From: Pterois miles
Lineage: Eukaryota; Chordata; Actinopteri; Perciformes; Scorpaenidae
Direction: 5' to 3'
DNA: 64,000 nt
Assembly (NCBI GenBank): GCA_947000775.1
Contig: CAMQGK010000514.1
Location: forward strand, 2,330,001 to 2,394,000
A program made the position numbers and the translations under genes. The notes beneath the pieces were generated by a model. That model saw only the letters and a program-made list of their open reading frames with translations. It did no database searches and was not told the origin of the DNA. Shown piece after piece: positions 10,278-22,050 of this stretch (position 1 is the stretch's first letter; every line of letters begins with the position of its first letter).

Positions 10278-13200
10278 CCTACGTCCCGTTATCAACACCC
10301 TCCCCCCCCTACGTCCCTTCGTCATCTCCTACGTCCCGTTATCAACACCTACGTCCTGTCGTCATCTCCTACGTCCCGTTATCAACACCTACGTCCCTTC
10401 GTCATCTCCTACGTCCCGTTATCAACACCTACGTCCCTTCGTCATCTCCTACGTCCCGTTATCAACACCTACGTCCCTTCGTCATCTCCTACGTCCCGTT
10501 ATCAACACCTACGTCCTCTCGTCATCTCCTACGTCCTGTTGTCAACACCTACGTCCTGTTTCCATCTCCTACGTCCTGTTGTCATCTCCTACGTCCTGTT
10601 TCCATCTCCTACGTCCTGTTGTCATCTCCTACGTCCTGTTTCCATCTCCTACGTCCTGTTGTCATCTCCTACGTCCTGTTGTCATCTCCTACGTCCTGTT
10701 GTCATCTCCTACGTCCTGTTTCCATCTCCTACACCCTGTTGTCATCTCCTACGTCCTGTTGTCATCTCCTACGTCCTGTTGTCATCTCCTACGTCCTGTT
10801 GTCATCTCCTACGTCCTGTTGTCATCTCCTACGTCCTGTTGTCATCTCCTACGTCCTGTCGTCATCTCCTACGTCCTGTTTCCATCTCCTACGTCCTGTT
10901 GTCATCTCCTACGTCCTGTTTCCATCTCCTACGTCCTGTTGTCATCTCCTACGTCCTGTTTCCATCTCCTATGTCCTGTTGTCATCTCCTACGTCCTGTT
11001 TCCATCTCCTACGTCCTGTTGTCATCTCCTACGTCCTGTTTCCATCTCCTATGTCCTGTTTCCATCTCCTACGTCCTGTTGTCATCTCCTACGTCCTGTT
11101 GTCATCTCCTACGTCCTGTTGTCATCTCCTACGTCCTGTTTCCATCTCCTACGTCCTGTTGTCATCTCCTACGTCCTGTTTCCATCTCCTACGTCCTGTT
11201 GTCATCTCCTACGTCCCGTTATCAACGCCTATGTCCTGTCTTCATCTCCTACGTCCTGTTTCCATCTCCTACGTCCTGTTGTCATCTCCTACGTCCTGTT
11301 GTCATCTCCTACGTCCTGTTGTCATCTCCTACGTCCTGTTGTCATCTCCTACGTCCTGTTGTCATCTCCTATGTCCTTTTGTCATCTCCTATGTCCTGTT
11401 TCCATCTCCTACGTCCTGTTGTCATCTCCTACGTCCTGTTGTCATCTCCTACGTCCTGTTGTCATCTCCTGTGTCCTTTTGTCATCTCCTACGTCCTGTT
11501 TCCATCTCCTACGTCCTGTCGTCATCTCCTACGTCCTGTCGTCATCTCCTACGTCCTGTCGTCATCTCCTACGTCCTGTCGTCATCTCCTACATCCTGTC
11601 TCCATCTCCTACGTCCTGTTGTCATCTCCTACGTCCTGTTTCCATCTCCTACGTCCTGTCGTCATCTCCTACGTCCTGTTGTCATCTCCTACGTCCTGTT
11701 GTCATCTCCTATGTCCTGTTTCCATCTCCTACGTCCTGTTGTCATCTCCTATGTCCTGTTGTCATCTCCTACGTCCTGTCGTCATCTCCTACGTCCTGTT
11801 GTCATCTCCTACGTCCTGTTTCCATCTCCTACGTCCTGTTGTCATCTCCTACGTCCTGTTGTCATCTCCTATGTCCTTTTGTCATCTCCTATGTCCTGTT
11901 TCCATCTCCTACGTCCTGTTGTCATCTCCTACGTCCTGTTGTCATCTCCTACGTCCTGTTTCCATCTCCTACGTCCTGTTGTCATCTCCTACGTCCTGTT
12001 GTCATCTCCTACGTCCTGTTGTCATCTCCTACGTCCTGTTGTCATCTCCTATGTCCTTTTGTCATCTCCTACGTCCTGTTTCCATCTCCTATGTCCTGTT
12101 GTCATCTCCTACGTCCTGTTTCCATCTCCTACGTCCTGTTGTCATCTCCTACGTCCTGTTTCCATCTCCTATGTCCTGTTTCCATCTCCTACGTCCTGTT
12201 TCCATCTCCTATGTCCTGTTGTCATCTCCTACGTCCTGTTGTCATCTCCTACGTCCTGTTGTCATCTCCTACGTCCTGTCGCCATCTCCTACGTCCTGTT
12301 TCCATCTCCTACGTCCTGTTGTCATCTCCTACGTCCTGTTTCCATCTCCTACGTCCTGTTGTCATCTCCTACGTCCTGTTTCCATCTCCTACGTCCTGTT
12401 GTCATCTCCTATGTCCCGTTATCAACGCCTATGTCCTGTCTTCATCTCCTACGTCCTGTTTCCATCTCCTACGTCCTGTTGTCATCTCCTACGTCCTGTT
12501 GTCATCTCCTACGTCCTGTTGTCATCTCCTACGTCCTGTTGTCATCTCCTACGTCCTGTTGTCATCTCCTACGTCCTGTTGTCATCTCCTACGTCCTGTT
12601 GTCATCTCCTACGTCCTGTTGTCATCTCCTACGTCCTGTTTCCATCTCCTACGTCCTGTTTCCATCTCCTACGTCCTGTTTCCATCTCCTATGTCCTGTT
12701 GTCATCTCCTACGTCCTGTTGTCATCTCCTACGTCCTGTCGCCATCTCCTACATCCTGTCGCCATCTCCTACGTCCTGTTGTCATCTCCTTCGTCCTGTT
12801 TCCATCTCCTACGTCCTGTTGTCATCTCCTACGTCCTGTTGTCATTTCCTATGTCCTGTCATCTCCTACGTCCTGTTGTCATCTCCTACGTCCTGTTTCC
12901 ATCTCCTACGTCCTGTCGTCATCTCCTACGTCCTGTCGCCATCTCTTACGTCCTGTCGCCATCTCCTACGTCCTGTCGTCATCTCCTACGTCCTGTTGTC
13001 ATCTCCTACGTCCTGTTGTCATCTCCTACGTCCTGTTGTCATCTCCTACGTCCTGTTTCCATCTCCTACGTCCTGTTTCCATCTCCTACGTCCTGTTTCC
13101 ATCTCCTACGTCCTGTTGTCATCTCCTACGTCCTGTTGTCATCTCCTACGTCCTGTTGTCATCTCCTGCGTCCTGTTTCCATCTCCTACGTCCTGTTGTC

Positions 13201-14766
13201 ATCTCCTACGTCCTGTCGCCATCTCTTACGTCCTGTCGTCATCTCTTACGTCCTGTCTCCATCTCCTACGTCCTGTCGTCATCTCCTACGTCCTGTCGTC
13301 ATCTCCTACGTCCTGTCGTCATCTCCTACGTCCTGTCGTCATCTCCTACGTCCTGTCGTCATCTCCTACATCCTGTCTCCATCTCCTACGTCCTGTTGTC
13401 ATCTCCTACGTCCTGTTTCCATCTCCTACGTCCTGTCGTCATCTCCTACGTCCTGTTGTCATCTCCTACGTCCTGTTGTCATCTCCTATGTCCTGTTTCC
13501 ATCTCCTACGTCCTGTTGTCATCTCCTATGTCCTGTTGTCATCTCCTACGTCCTGTCGTCATCTCCTACGTCCTGTTGTCATCTCCTACGTCCTGTTTCC
13601 ATCTCCTACGTCCTGTTGTCATCTCCTACGTCCTGTTGTCATCTCCTATGTCCTTTTGTCATCTCCTATGTCCTGTTTCCATCTCCTACGTCCTGTTGTC
13701 ATCTCCTACGTCCTGTTGTCATCTCCTACGTCCTGTTGTCATCTCCTGTGTCCTTTTGTCATCTCCTACGTCCTGTTGTCATCTCCTACGTCCTGTTGTC
13801 ATCTCCTATGTCCTTTTGTCATCTCCTACGTCCTGTTTCCATCTCCTACGTCCTGTTGTCATCTCCTACGTCCTGTTTTCATTTCCTATGTCCTGTTGTC
13901 ATCTCCTACGTCCTGTTGTCATCTCCTACGTCCTGTCGTCATCTCCTACGTCCTGTCGTCATCTCCTACGTCCTGTTTCCATCTCCTACGTCCTGTTGTC
14001 ATCTCCTACGTCCTGTTGTCATCTCCTACGTCCTGTTGTCATCTCCTACGTCCTGTCGCCATCTCCTACGTCCTGTTTCCATCTCCTACGTCCTGTCTCC
14101 ATCTCCTATGTCCTGTTGTCATCTCCTACGTCCTGTCGCCATCTCCTACGTCCTGTTTCCATCTCCTACGTCCTGTCTCCATCTCCTATGTCCTGTTGTC
14201 ATCTCCTACGTCCTGTTGTCATCTCCTACGTCCTGTCGTCATCTCCTACGTCCTGTCTCAATCTCCTACGTCCTGTTGTCATCTCCTACGTCCTGTTTCC
14301 ATCTCCTACGTCCTGTCGTCATCTCCTACGTCCTGTTGTCATCTCCTACGTCCTGTTGTCATCTCCTACGTCCTGTTTCCATCTCCTACGTCCTGTTGTC
14401 ATCTCCTACGTCCTGTTGTCATCTCCTACGTCCTGTTTCCATCTCCTACGTCCTGTTGTCATCTCCTACATCCTGTTGTCATCTCCTATGTCCTTTTGTC
14501 ATCTACTACGTCCTGTTTCCATCTCCTACGTCCTGTTGTCATCTCCTACGTCCTGTTTTCATCTCCTACGTCCTGTTGTCATCTCCTACGTCCTGTTGTC
14601 ATCTCCTACGTCCTGTTTCCATCTCCTACGTCCTGTTGTCATCTCCTACGTCCTGTTGTCATCTCCTACGTCCTGTTGTCATCTCCTACGTCCTGTTGTC
14701 ATCTCCTACGTCCTGTTGTCATCTCCTACGTCCTGTTGTCATCTCCTACGTCCTGTTGTCACCGCC
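10278..14766 (+). repeat. 20-bp minisatellite, about 224 copies
   Basis: The unit is GTCATCTCCTACGTCCTGTT, repeated with very few length changes; a 17-base unit near 12841-12857 shifts the register by 3. The first ~260 bases alternate two unit types (TACGTCCCGTTATCAACACC and TACGTCCCTTCGTCATCTCC), a 40-bp dimer. Further in, variation is limited to a few positions: ACG to ATG or ACA, and GTCGTC, GTTGTC or GTTTCC. Because 20 is not a multiple of 3, each forward frame reads the same 20-residue period, and no unit type creates a stop; this gives three overlapping ORFs of about 1400 residues. These are repeat shadows, not genes. Confidence 0.97.
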
Positions 14767-17360
14767 TACTTGGGCAGCCATGAACACCATTTTTTAGCTT
14801 CAAAGCTTCAGTGAGAAATATTCAAAGTTATTTGGAGCTTCAAATCCATATCGAGAGCCTCTTTTGGTTGGACCAGGGTTCGGCTGTTTGGTCTGAGGAA
14901 GTTTCACACCTCATGTCTCCGCTGTGACATACGTACCAACTTAAATCCATGACGCCGTTACAGCCTGAGTCTGTCGTTGCCTCATGGATTTCCTAAACCT
15001 CTTCAATCAATTTCTACTCAGCCAAAACTGTCTTTTGATCATTTACTCATGAAGGTCTGCCGCTGGGCGTTTCTGAAAGATAGAGCAGGTCATCGATCGA
15101 CGCTAAGGTCAGCTCTGATTGATTGGAGCCTTAAAGTAAAATATTTTTTTTATGACACCACCTGGAAAAAGCTCCTCGCTGTAACATCCTATATAAAGAC
15201 GATAATGGGGGAAGCAGCCCTGCTTTTAGAGCACATATAGTATTCTATACTGTAAAAGCTTCAGCGGTGATTTATATCTGAATCACAACGTCAGGAATAA
15301 CAACAGAAAACATGTTATCACTTATTACTGCGTTGCGTCATTGAAACCAATACAACAATAGTACAGATAGTGTTTCTTCATCACTTTGCCTCATAATTTA
15401 TTCCTGACTGTTCGGGTTGACTTTTGGGTCACGGCCACCGCGAGGTTCAGGCTAAAAGCTTTCCTCCTTCCTTCTTTGACTCCTCTCAGCTCGCCTCTCC
15501 GCCTCCTTTCACAGCTCATGTGGCTGGTGAGGAGATACAGCCACCTTTTCTTTTATTCATGGATTAAAAGCTCAGAGCGCCACAACGCACGCCGGTGACC
15601 TGAGACATCCTACGATGGACGATGGCACCATCGGCCCTGACGTTAATTACTGGTTTAATAGCAGATATTCAGGATGAGGATGAAATTACATTTTTAAAGA
15701 CGCAAAACACACATAAATGACGTCATATTTTTTTTACTTTAAATGACTGACTAAGTAACCTGACCACCCCTGACTACGTGACATTTTACGGATATTTTTC
15801 ATATATTATTCAATGCACAACAAAAACAGTTGTGATGAACTGTGCAGTTAACCTAAATAATGAACGCAATAACTGCAGAAAGTTTACTTAATAATACAAT
15901 AATAATAACACAAGCTTTCTTCTTCTTTTTGTATTTTAACAGTCGTACATACTTAATTTAATTCAGTTTTTTCTTCTGTTATCTCTTTGGTTGTTTTAAC
16001 TGCATACTACATAAATCTAAAAATACGGTGCTCAAAGTGGGTCAGTACTCACCGGTACACGGTACCAGCACTCCTACATTTTACTCCTTGACATCAGGGG
16101 GGGTCACATGTGTTTTTAATAACATAGAACTAATAATTTATTGTAATGTTGAATAATATTGACATTGTTGTGTCTGCATATCGACAGAAAAAGAAACCGA
16201 GTGTTAATCAGTTAAAACGCTTAATGTCAGTCATCAGTTAAACAGTTGATTATTAACATCCTAATATCCAACATTAATTATTAGTTATTCCACGATGATA
16301 TTGCTGTTTGTATATGTGCAATAATTTTTTATTTGTGAAGAAATATAATTAATGAACATAATTCAAACAGTTTTCATTAATAGAATATAATTTAACAGAA
16401 GAATTAAATGTTCAGACAAGGGCTGGTGTTAAATAATAGAAAATAATCATTTAATTAGCCTAATAATTTTTATAGTTTTAAGTCAAAAACCTTCATATTT
16501 TCTTGGGTGAGGTATTTTTTTTAGTCATTATAGAAATTCAGACTGTGTCTCCATATAATACGAAGGAAATAACGCTGGAACGTAGTATCATCCTGTGATA
16601 TATTATAGGATAATACTACAAATACAGGAAAACACACACTCACAAATCACAGCAGTAGAACATGCTGCAATGAATAATGAATAAATAGGAATAAGTTGCA
16701 ACAGATTGCTGATAAACAGCAACATGTGAATAAGAGCAAATTTATTTTTTCCCACTTCAAGCTCCGTTTATATCTCTAATATCTCAGAGTGTCTTTCCCG
16801 ACAGCGCCTGCTTATAACGTCATAAACATGAAATAACTGCGGCAAAAAAAAGATGGTGGCGTGTTTACTGCATGGATAATTGATCAGAAGCACATCTCTG
16901 CAGGTTGTCTGGACTTTCATAAATTACTGAAATTAATAGGAAATAAAATCAGTAAAAATAACGATGATGTTAAAAAAAATCCGTGCAAGTTGTAGTGAAA
17001 GCGTTAAAACATACAACAACACCAATCCGGTGCTTTTAACACGACTGTAGTGGTCAAAGGGCCACTGACGCACCGAGGGAGTCTGGACAATCGTCCATGC
17101 AAAATATCTGTTTTTGATTATTAATTAAGCCAAACAAACACGAAACAAACATGGATGTCGCTGCTTCTCTAGTTCTGTTAAAAGAGCATCAGCCCAGCCA
17201 GGTGCATGCTGGTCCTTCCTGCCTTCATCACCACTGGTTCACCCAACTCACCAACAAAAGAAAACACTACGTAATAATTATCAAAATGTTAATAAGTAAA
17301 TGTCTAAAGTAATAAATCAAACAATACTATTTCTGATTAGTAAAACAACAAGTAAAGTAA
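14767..17360. other. non-coding, AT-rich spacer between arrays
   Basis: No exon or array is seen. From about 15700 the sequence is AT-rich with many short T and A runs. Nothing beyond that can be supported. Confidence 0.45.
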
Positions 17361-17399
17361 GTAGTAGTAGTAGCAGTAGAGGCTGTGATTATCCTAGAG

Positions 17400-17430
<31 letters not shown>

Positions 17431-18077
17431 AGGCTGTGATTATCCTAGAGGTAGTAGTAGTAGTAGTAGTAGTAGAGGCTGTGATTATCCTAGAGGTAGT
17501 AGTAGTAGTAGTAGTAGTAGTAGCAGTAGTAGTAGTAGAGGCTGTGATTATCCTAGAGGTAGTAGTAGTAGTAGAGGCTGTGATTATCCTAGAGGTAGTA
17601 GTAGTAGTAGTAGTAGTAGAGGCTGTGATTATCCTAGAGGTAGTAGTAGTAGTAGTAGTAGCAGTAGAGGCTGTGATTATCCTAGAGGTAGTAGTAGTAG
17701 TAGTAGTAGTAGAGGCTGTGATTATCCTAGAGGTAGTAGTAGTAGTAGTAGTAGTAGTAGCAGTAGAGGCTGTGATTATCCTAGAGGTAGTAGTAGTAGT
17801 AGTAGTAGTAGTAGCAGTAGAGGCTGTGATTATCCTAGAGGTAGTAGTAGTAGTAGCAGTAGTAGTAGTAGTAGAGGCTGTGATTATCCTAGAGGTAGTA
17901 GTAGTAATAGTAGTAGTAGAGGCTGTGATTATCCTCGAGGTAGTAGTAGTAGTAGTAGTAGTAGAGGCTGTGATTATCCTAGAGGTAGTAGTAGTAGTAG
18001 TAGTAGTAGTAGAGGCTGTGATTATCCTAGAGGTAGTAGTAGTAGTAGTAGTAGTAGAGGCTGTGATTATCCTAGAG

Positions 18078-18114
<37 letters not shown>

Positions 18115-18134
18115 AGGCTGTGATTATCCTAGAG

Positions 18135-18168
<34 letters not shown>

Positions 18169-18188
18169 AGGCTGTGATTATCCTAGAG

Positions 18189-18225
<37 letters not shown>

Positions 18226-18398
18226 AGGCTGTGATTATCCTAGAGGTAGTAGTAGTAGTAGTAGTAGTAGAGGCTGTGATTATCCTAGAGGTAGTAGTAG
18301 TAGTAGTAGTAGTAGTAGCAGTAGAGGCTGTGATTATCCTAGAGGTAGTAGTAGTAGTAGCAGTAGTAGTAGTAGTAGAGGCTGTGATTATCCTAGAG

Positions 18399-18429
<31 letters not shown>

Positions 18430-18656
18430 AGGCTGTGATTATCCTAGAGGTAGTAGTAGTAGTAGTAGTAGTAGAGGCTGTGATTATCCTAGAGGTAGTA
18501 GTAGTAGTAGTAGTAGTAGAGGCTGTGATTATCCTAGAGGTAGTAGTAGTAGTAGTGGTAGTAGTAGTAGAGGCTGTGATTATCCTCGAGGTAGTAGTAG
18601 TAGTAGTAGTAGTAGTAGCAGTAGTAGTAGTAGTAGAGGCTGTGATTATCCTAGAG

Positions 18657-18687
<31 letters not shown>

Positions 18688-18722
18688 CAGTAGTAGTAGT
18701 AGAGGCTGTGATTATCCTAGAG

Positions 18723-18759
<37 letters not shown>

Positions 18760-19154
18760 AGGCTGTGATTATCCTAGAGGTAGTAGTAGTAGTAGTGGTA
18801 GTAGTAGTAGAGGCTGTGATTATCCTCGAGGTAGTAGTAGTAGTAGTAGTAGTAGAGGCTGTGATTATCCTAGAGATAGTGATAGTAGTAGTAGTAGTAG
18901 CAGTAGAGGCTGTGATTATCCTAGAGGTAGTAGTAGTAGTAGTAGTAGTAGAGGCTGTGATTATCCTCGAGGTAGTAGTAGTAATAGTAGTAGTAGAGGC
19001 TGTGATTATCCTCGAGGTAGTAGTAGTAGTAGTAGTAGTAGAGGCTGTGATTATCCTAGAGGTAGTAGTAGTAGTAGTAGTAGTAGTAGAGGCTGTGATT
19101 ATCCTAGAGGTAGTAGTAGTAGTAGTAGTAGTAGAGGCTGTGATTATCCTAGAG

Positions 19155-19191
<37 letters not shown>

Positions 19192-19256
19192 AGGCTGTGA
19201 TTATCCTAGAGGTAGTAGTAGTAGTAGTAGTAGTAGAGGCTGTGATTATCCTAGAG

Positions 19257-19290
<34 letters not shown>

Positions 19291-19316
19291 CAGTAGAGGC
19301 TGTGATTATCCTAGAG

Positions 19317-19347
<31 letters not shown>

Positions 19348-19418
19348 AGGCTGTGATTATCCTAGAGGTAGTAGTAGTAGTAGTGGTAGTAGTAGTAGAG
19401 GCTGTGATTATCCTCGAG

Positions 19419-19449
<31 letters not shown>

Positions 19450-19547
19450 CAGTAGTAGTAGTAGAGGCTGTGATTATCCTAGAGGTAGTAGTAGTAGTAG
19501 TAGTAGTAGTAGCAGTAGTAGTAGTAGAGGCTGTGATTATCCTAGAG

Positions 19548-19581
<34 letters not shown>

Positions 19582-19931
19582 AGGCTGTGATTATCCTAGA
19601 GGTAGTAGTAGTAGTAGTGGTAGTAGTAGTAGAGGCTGTGATTATCCTCGAGGTAGTAGTAGTAGTAGTAGTAGTAGAGGCTGTGATTATCCTAGAGATA
19701 GTGATAGTAGTAGTAGTAGTAGCAGTAGAGGCTGTGATTATCCTAGAGGTAGTAGTAGTAGTAGTAGTAGTAGAGGCTGTGATTATCCTCGAGGTAGTAG
19801 TAGTAATAGTAGTAGTAGAGGCTGTGATTATCCTCGAGGTAGTAGTAGTAGTAGTAGTAGTAGAGGCTGTGATTATCCTAGAGGTAGTAGTAGTAGTAGT
19901 AGTAGTAGTAGAGGCTGTGATTATCCTAGAG

Positions 19932-19968
<37 letters not shown>

Positions 19969-19988
19969 AGGCTGTGATTATCCTAGAG

Positions 19989-20025
<37 letters not shown>

Positions 20026-20237
20026 AGGCTGTGATTATCCTAGAGGTAGTAGTAGTAGTAGTAGTAGTAGCAGTAGAGGCTGTGATTATCCTAGAGGTAG
20101 TAGTAGTAGTAGTAGTAGTAGAGGCTGTGATTATCCTAGAGGTAGTAGTAGTAGTAGTAGTAGTAGCAGTAGAGGCTGTGATTATCCTAGAGGTAGTATT
20201 AGTAGTAGTAGTAGTAGAGGCTGTGATTATCCTAGAG

Positions 20238-20274
<37 letters not shown>

Positions 20275-20381
20275 AGGCTGTGATTATCCTAGAGGTAGTA
20301 GTAGTAGTAGTAGTAGAGGCTGTGATTATCCTAGAGGTAGTAGTAGTAGTAGTAGTAGTAGAGGCTGTGATTATCCTAGAG

Positions 20382-20412
<31 letters not shown>

Positions 20413-20573
20413 AGGCTGTGATTATCCTAGAGGTAGTAGTAGTAGTAGTAGTAGTAGAGGCTGTGATTATCCTAGAGGTAGTAGTAGCAGTAGTAGTAGT
20501 AGTAGTAGAGGCTGTGATTATCCTAGAGGTAGTAGTAGTAGTAGTAGTAGTAGAGGCTGTGATTATCCTAGAG

Positions 20574-20613
<40 letters not shown>

Positions 20614-20633
20614 AGGCTGTGATTATCCTAGAG

Positions 20634-20670
<37 letters not shown>

Positions 20671-20972
20671 AGGCTGTGATTATCCTAGAGGTAGTAGTAG
20701 TAGTAGTAGTAGTAGCAGTAGAGGCTGTGATTATCCTAGAGGTAGTAGTAGTAGTAGTAGTAGTAGCAGTAGAGGCTGTGATTATCCTAGAGGTAGTATT
20801 AGTAGTAGTAGTAGTAGAGGCTGTGATTATCCTAGAGGTAGTAGTAGTAGTAGTAGTAGTAGTAGAGGCTGTGATTATCCTAGAGGTAGTAGTAGTAGTA
20901 GTAGTAGTAGAGGCTGTGATTATCCTCGAGGTAGTAGTAGTAGTAGTAGTAGAGGCTGTGATTATCCTCGAG

Positions 20973-21006
<34 letters not shown>

Positions 21007-21070
21007 AGGCTGTGATTATCCTCGGGAGGTAGTAGTAGTAGTAGTAGTAGAGGCTGTGATTATCCTCGAG

Positions 21071-21110
<40 letters not shown>

Positions 21111-21243
21111 AGGCTGTGATTATCCTCGAGGTAGTAGTAGTAGTAGTAGTAGTAGAGGCTGTGATTATCCTCGAGAAGTAGTAGTAGTAGTAGTAGTAGA
21201 GGCTGTGATTATCCTCGAGGTAGTAGTAGTAGTAGTAGTAGTA
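17361..21243 (+). repeat. (AGT)n array with fixed 21-bp core
   Basis: About 90-100 units, each a run of 3-15 AGT/GTA triplets followed by the core AGAGGCTGTGATTATCCT(A/C)GAGG. Both parts are multiples of three, so two forward frames stay open throughout, giving Ser-rich (RGCDYPRG) and Val-rich (VEAVIILE) pseudo-proteins of over 1200 residues. Occasional AGC, AAT and GGT triplets mark individual units. Internal blocks are duplicated: markers GATAGTGATAG at 18875 and 19697, and GTAATAG at 18981 and 19803, are both 822 bases apart. The last several units near the 3' end all carry CTCGAGG (or a near form) instead of CTAGAGG. Confidence 0.97.
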
Positions 21244-22050
21244 ATAAATGGACATGACAATTTTTCCTAAACAAAATTTATCTCAACTTGGAGCGTTATT
21301 TAACGTCCTAGCCGCCATGTTAGCGGGATGTGGTTGGTACCGATGGAAACCTTCGGTCCGATACAACCTCTGAAAGACGGCAGCTTGTGGGATTTTTAAG
21401 AGATAATTCACATATTTCACTGTAGCCCTAAAACTGAACCTCAACCACAGGGGCAGACGGTGGAGCAGGTCGTCCACCAATCTGAAGATGGACGGTTTGC
21501 ATGTCCATGTGTCCTTGAGCAAACCCCAGATTGCTCCTGAAGGCACAGCCATCGGTGTATGAATGAGCATTTAGAGTAGATCCTGACTGGAGAATGTGCT
21601 TTGAGTGGTTGGACGACTAGATGTATAAATGCAAGTCCATTTACCAGTTACCAGAACCTGCTAGAGCCTTGGTCCGGCGGGTCTCTGAGGGTTAAAGTTA
21701 AATGCATCAATCTGGTGCACTTTGAGAGCAAAATTAGCAAAATTAAGATCTAGATAAACAAGTTTATGCTCTCAATTTAATCATAAACACAGTGGTTGTA
21801 TAGATATAAAAATGTACAGCTGCCATTTGTATGAGAAGAGTTTACATTTTAAACATCAGTATTGCAGCTGAACATGTGCCTTTACCTGCGATAACACTGG
21901 GTTAATGGTGCAGCCCTGGCCTCCACGCTGACACTTCAGCTTTATCAGACACAGAGCGGGAAGCCGTGATCGTCATGGACGCCTTGAAAACGGAGAGATG
22001 GAGCTGTCTGTTTCCTCTGGCATCAACTGGCATCACTTTGTTCCATCGCT
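21244..22050. other. non-coding stretch
   Basis: No exon. It separates the AGT and TCC arrays by about 800 bases and looks like ordinary unique or old-repeat sequence. Confidence 0.45.

Noticed and set aside
10539..14814. Three overlapping forward ORFs of about 1400 residues
   Set aside because: They read the same 20-bp repeat in three frames with the same 20-residue period; no domain, start context or splice evidence.
17300..21181. Ser-rich 1293-residue ORF with RGCDYPRG repeats and Val-rich partner
   Set aside because: Both come from triplet repeats and a core of length divisible by three; open frames are expected, and the codon content is pure repeat.
17361..21243. CRISPR-like alternation of constant core and variable spacer
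   Set aside because: The spacers are all AGT runs and the genome is a vertebrate; no cas genes.
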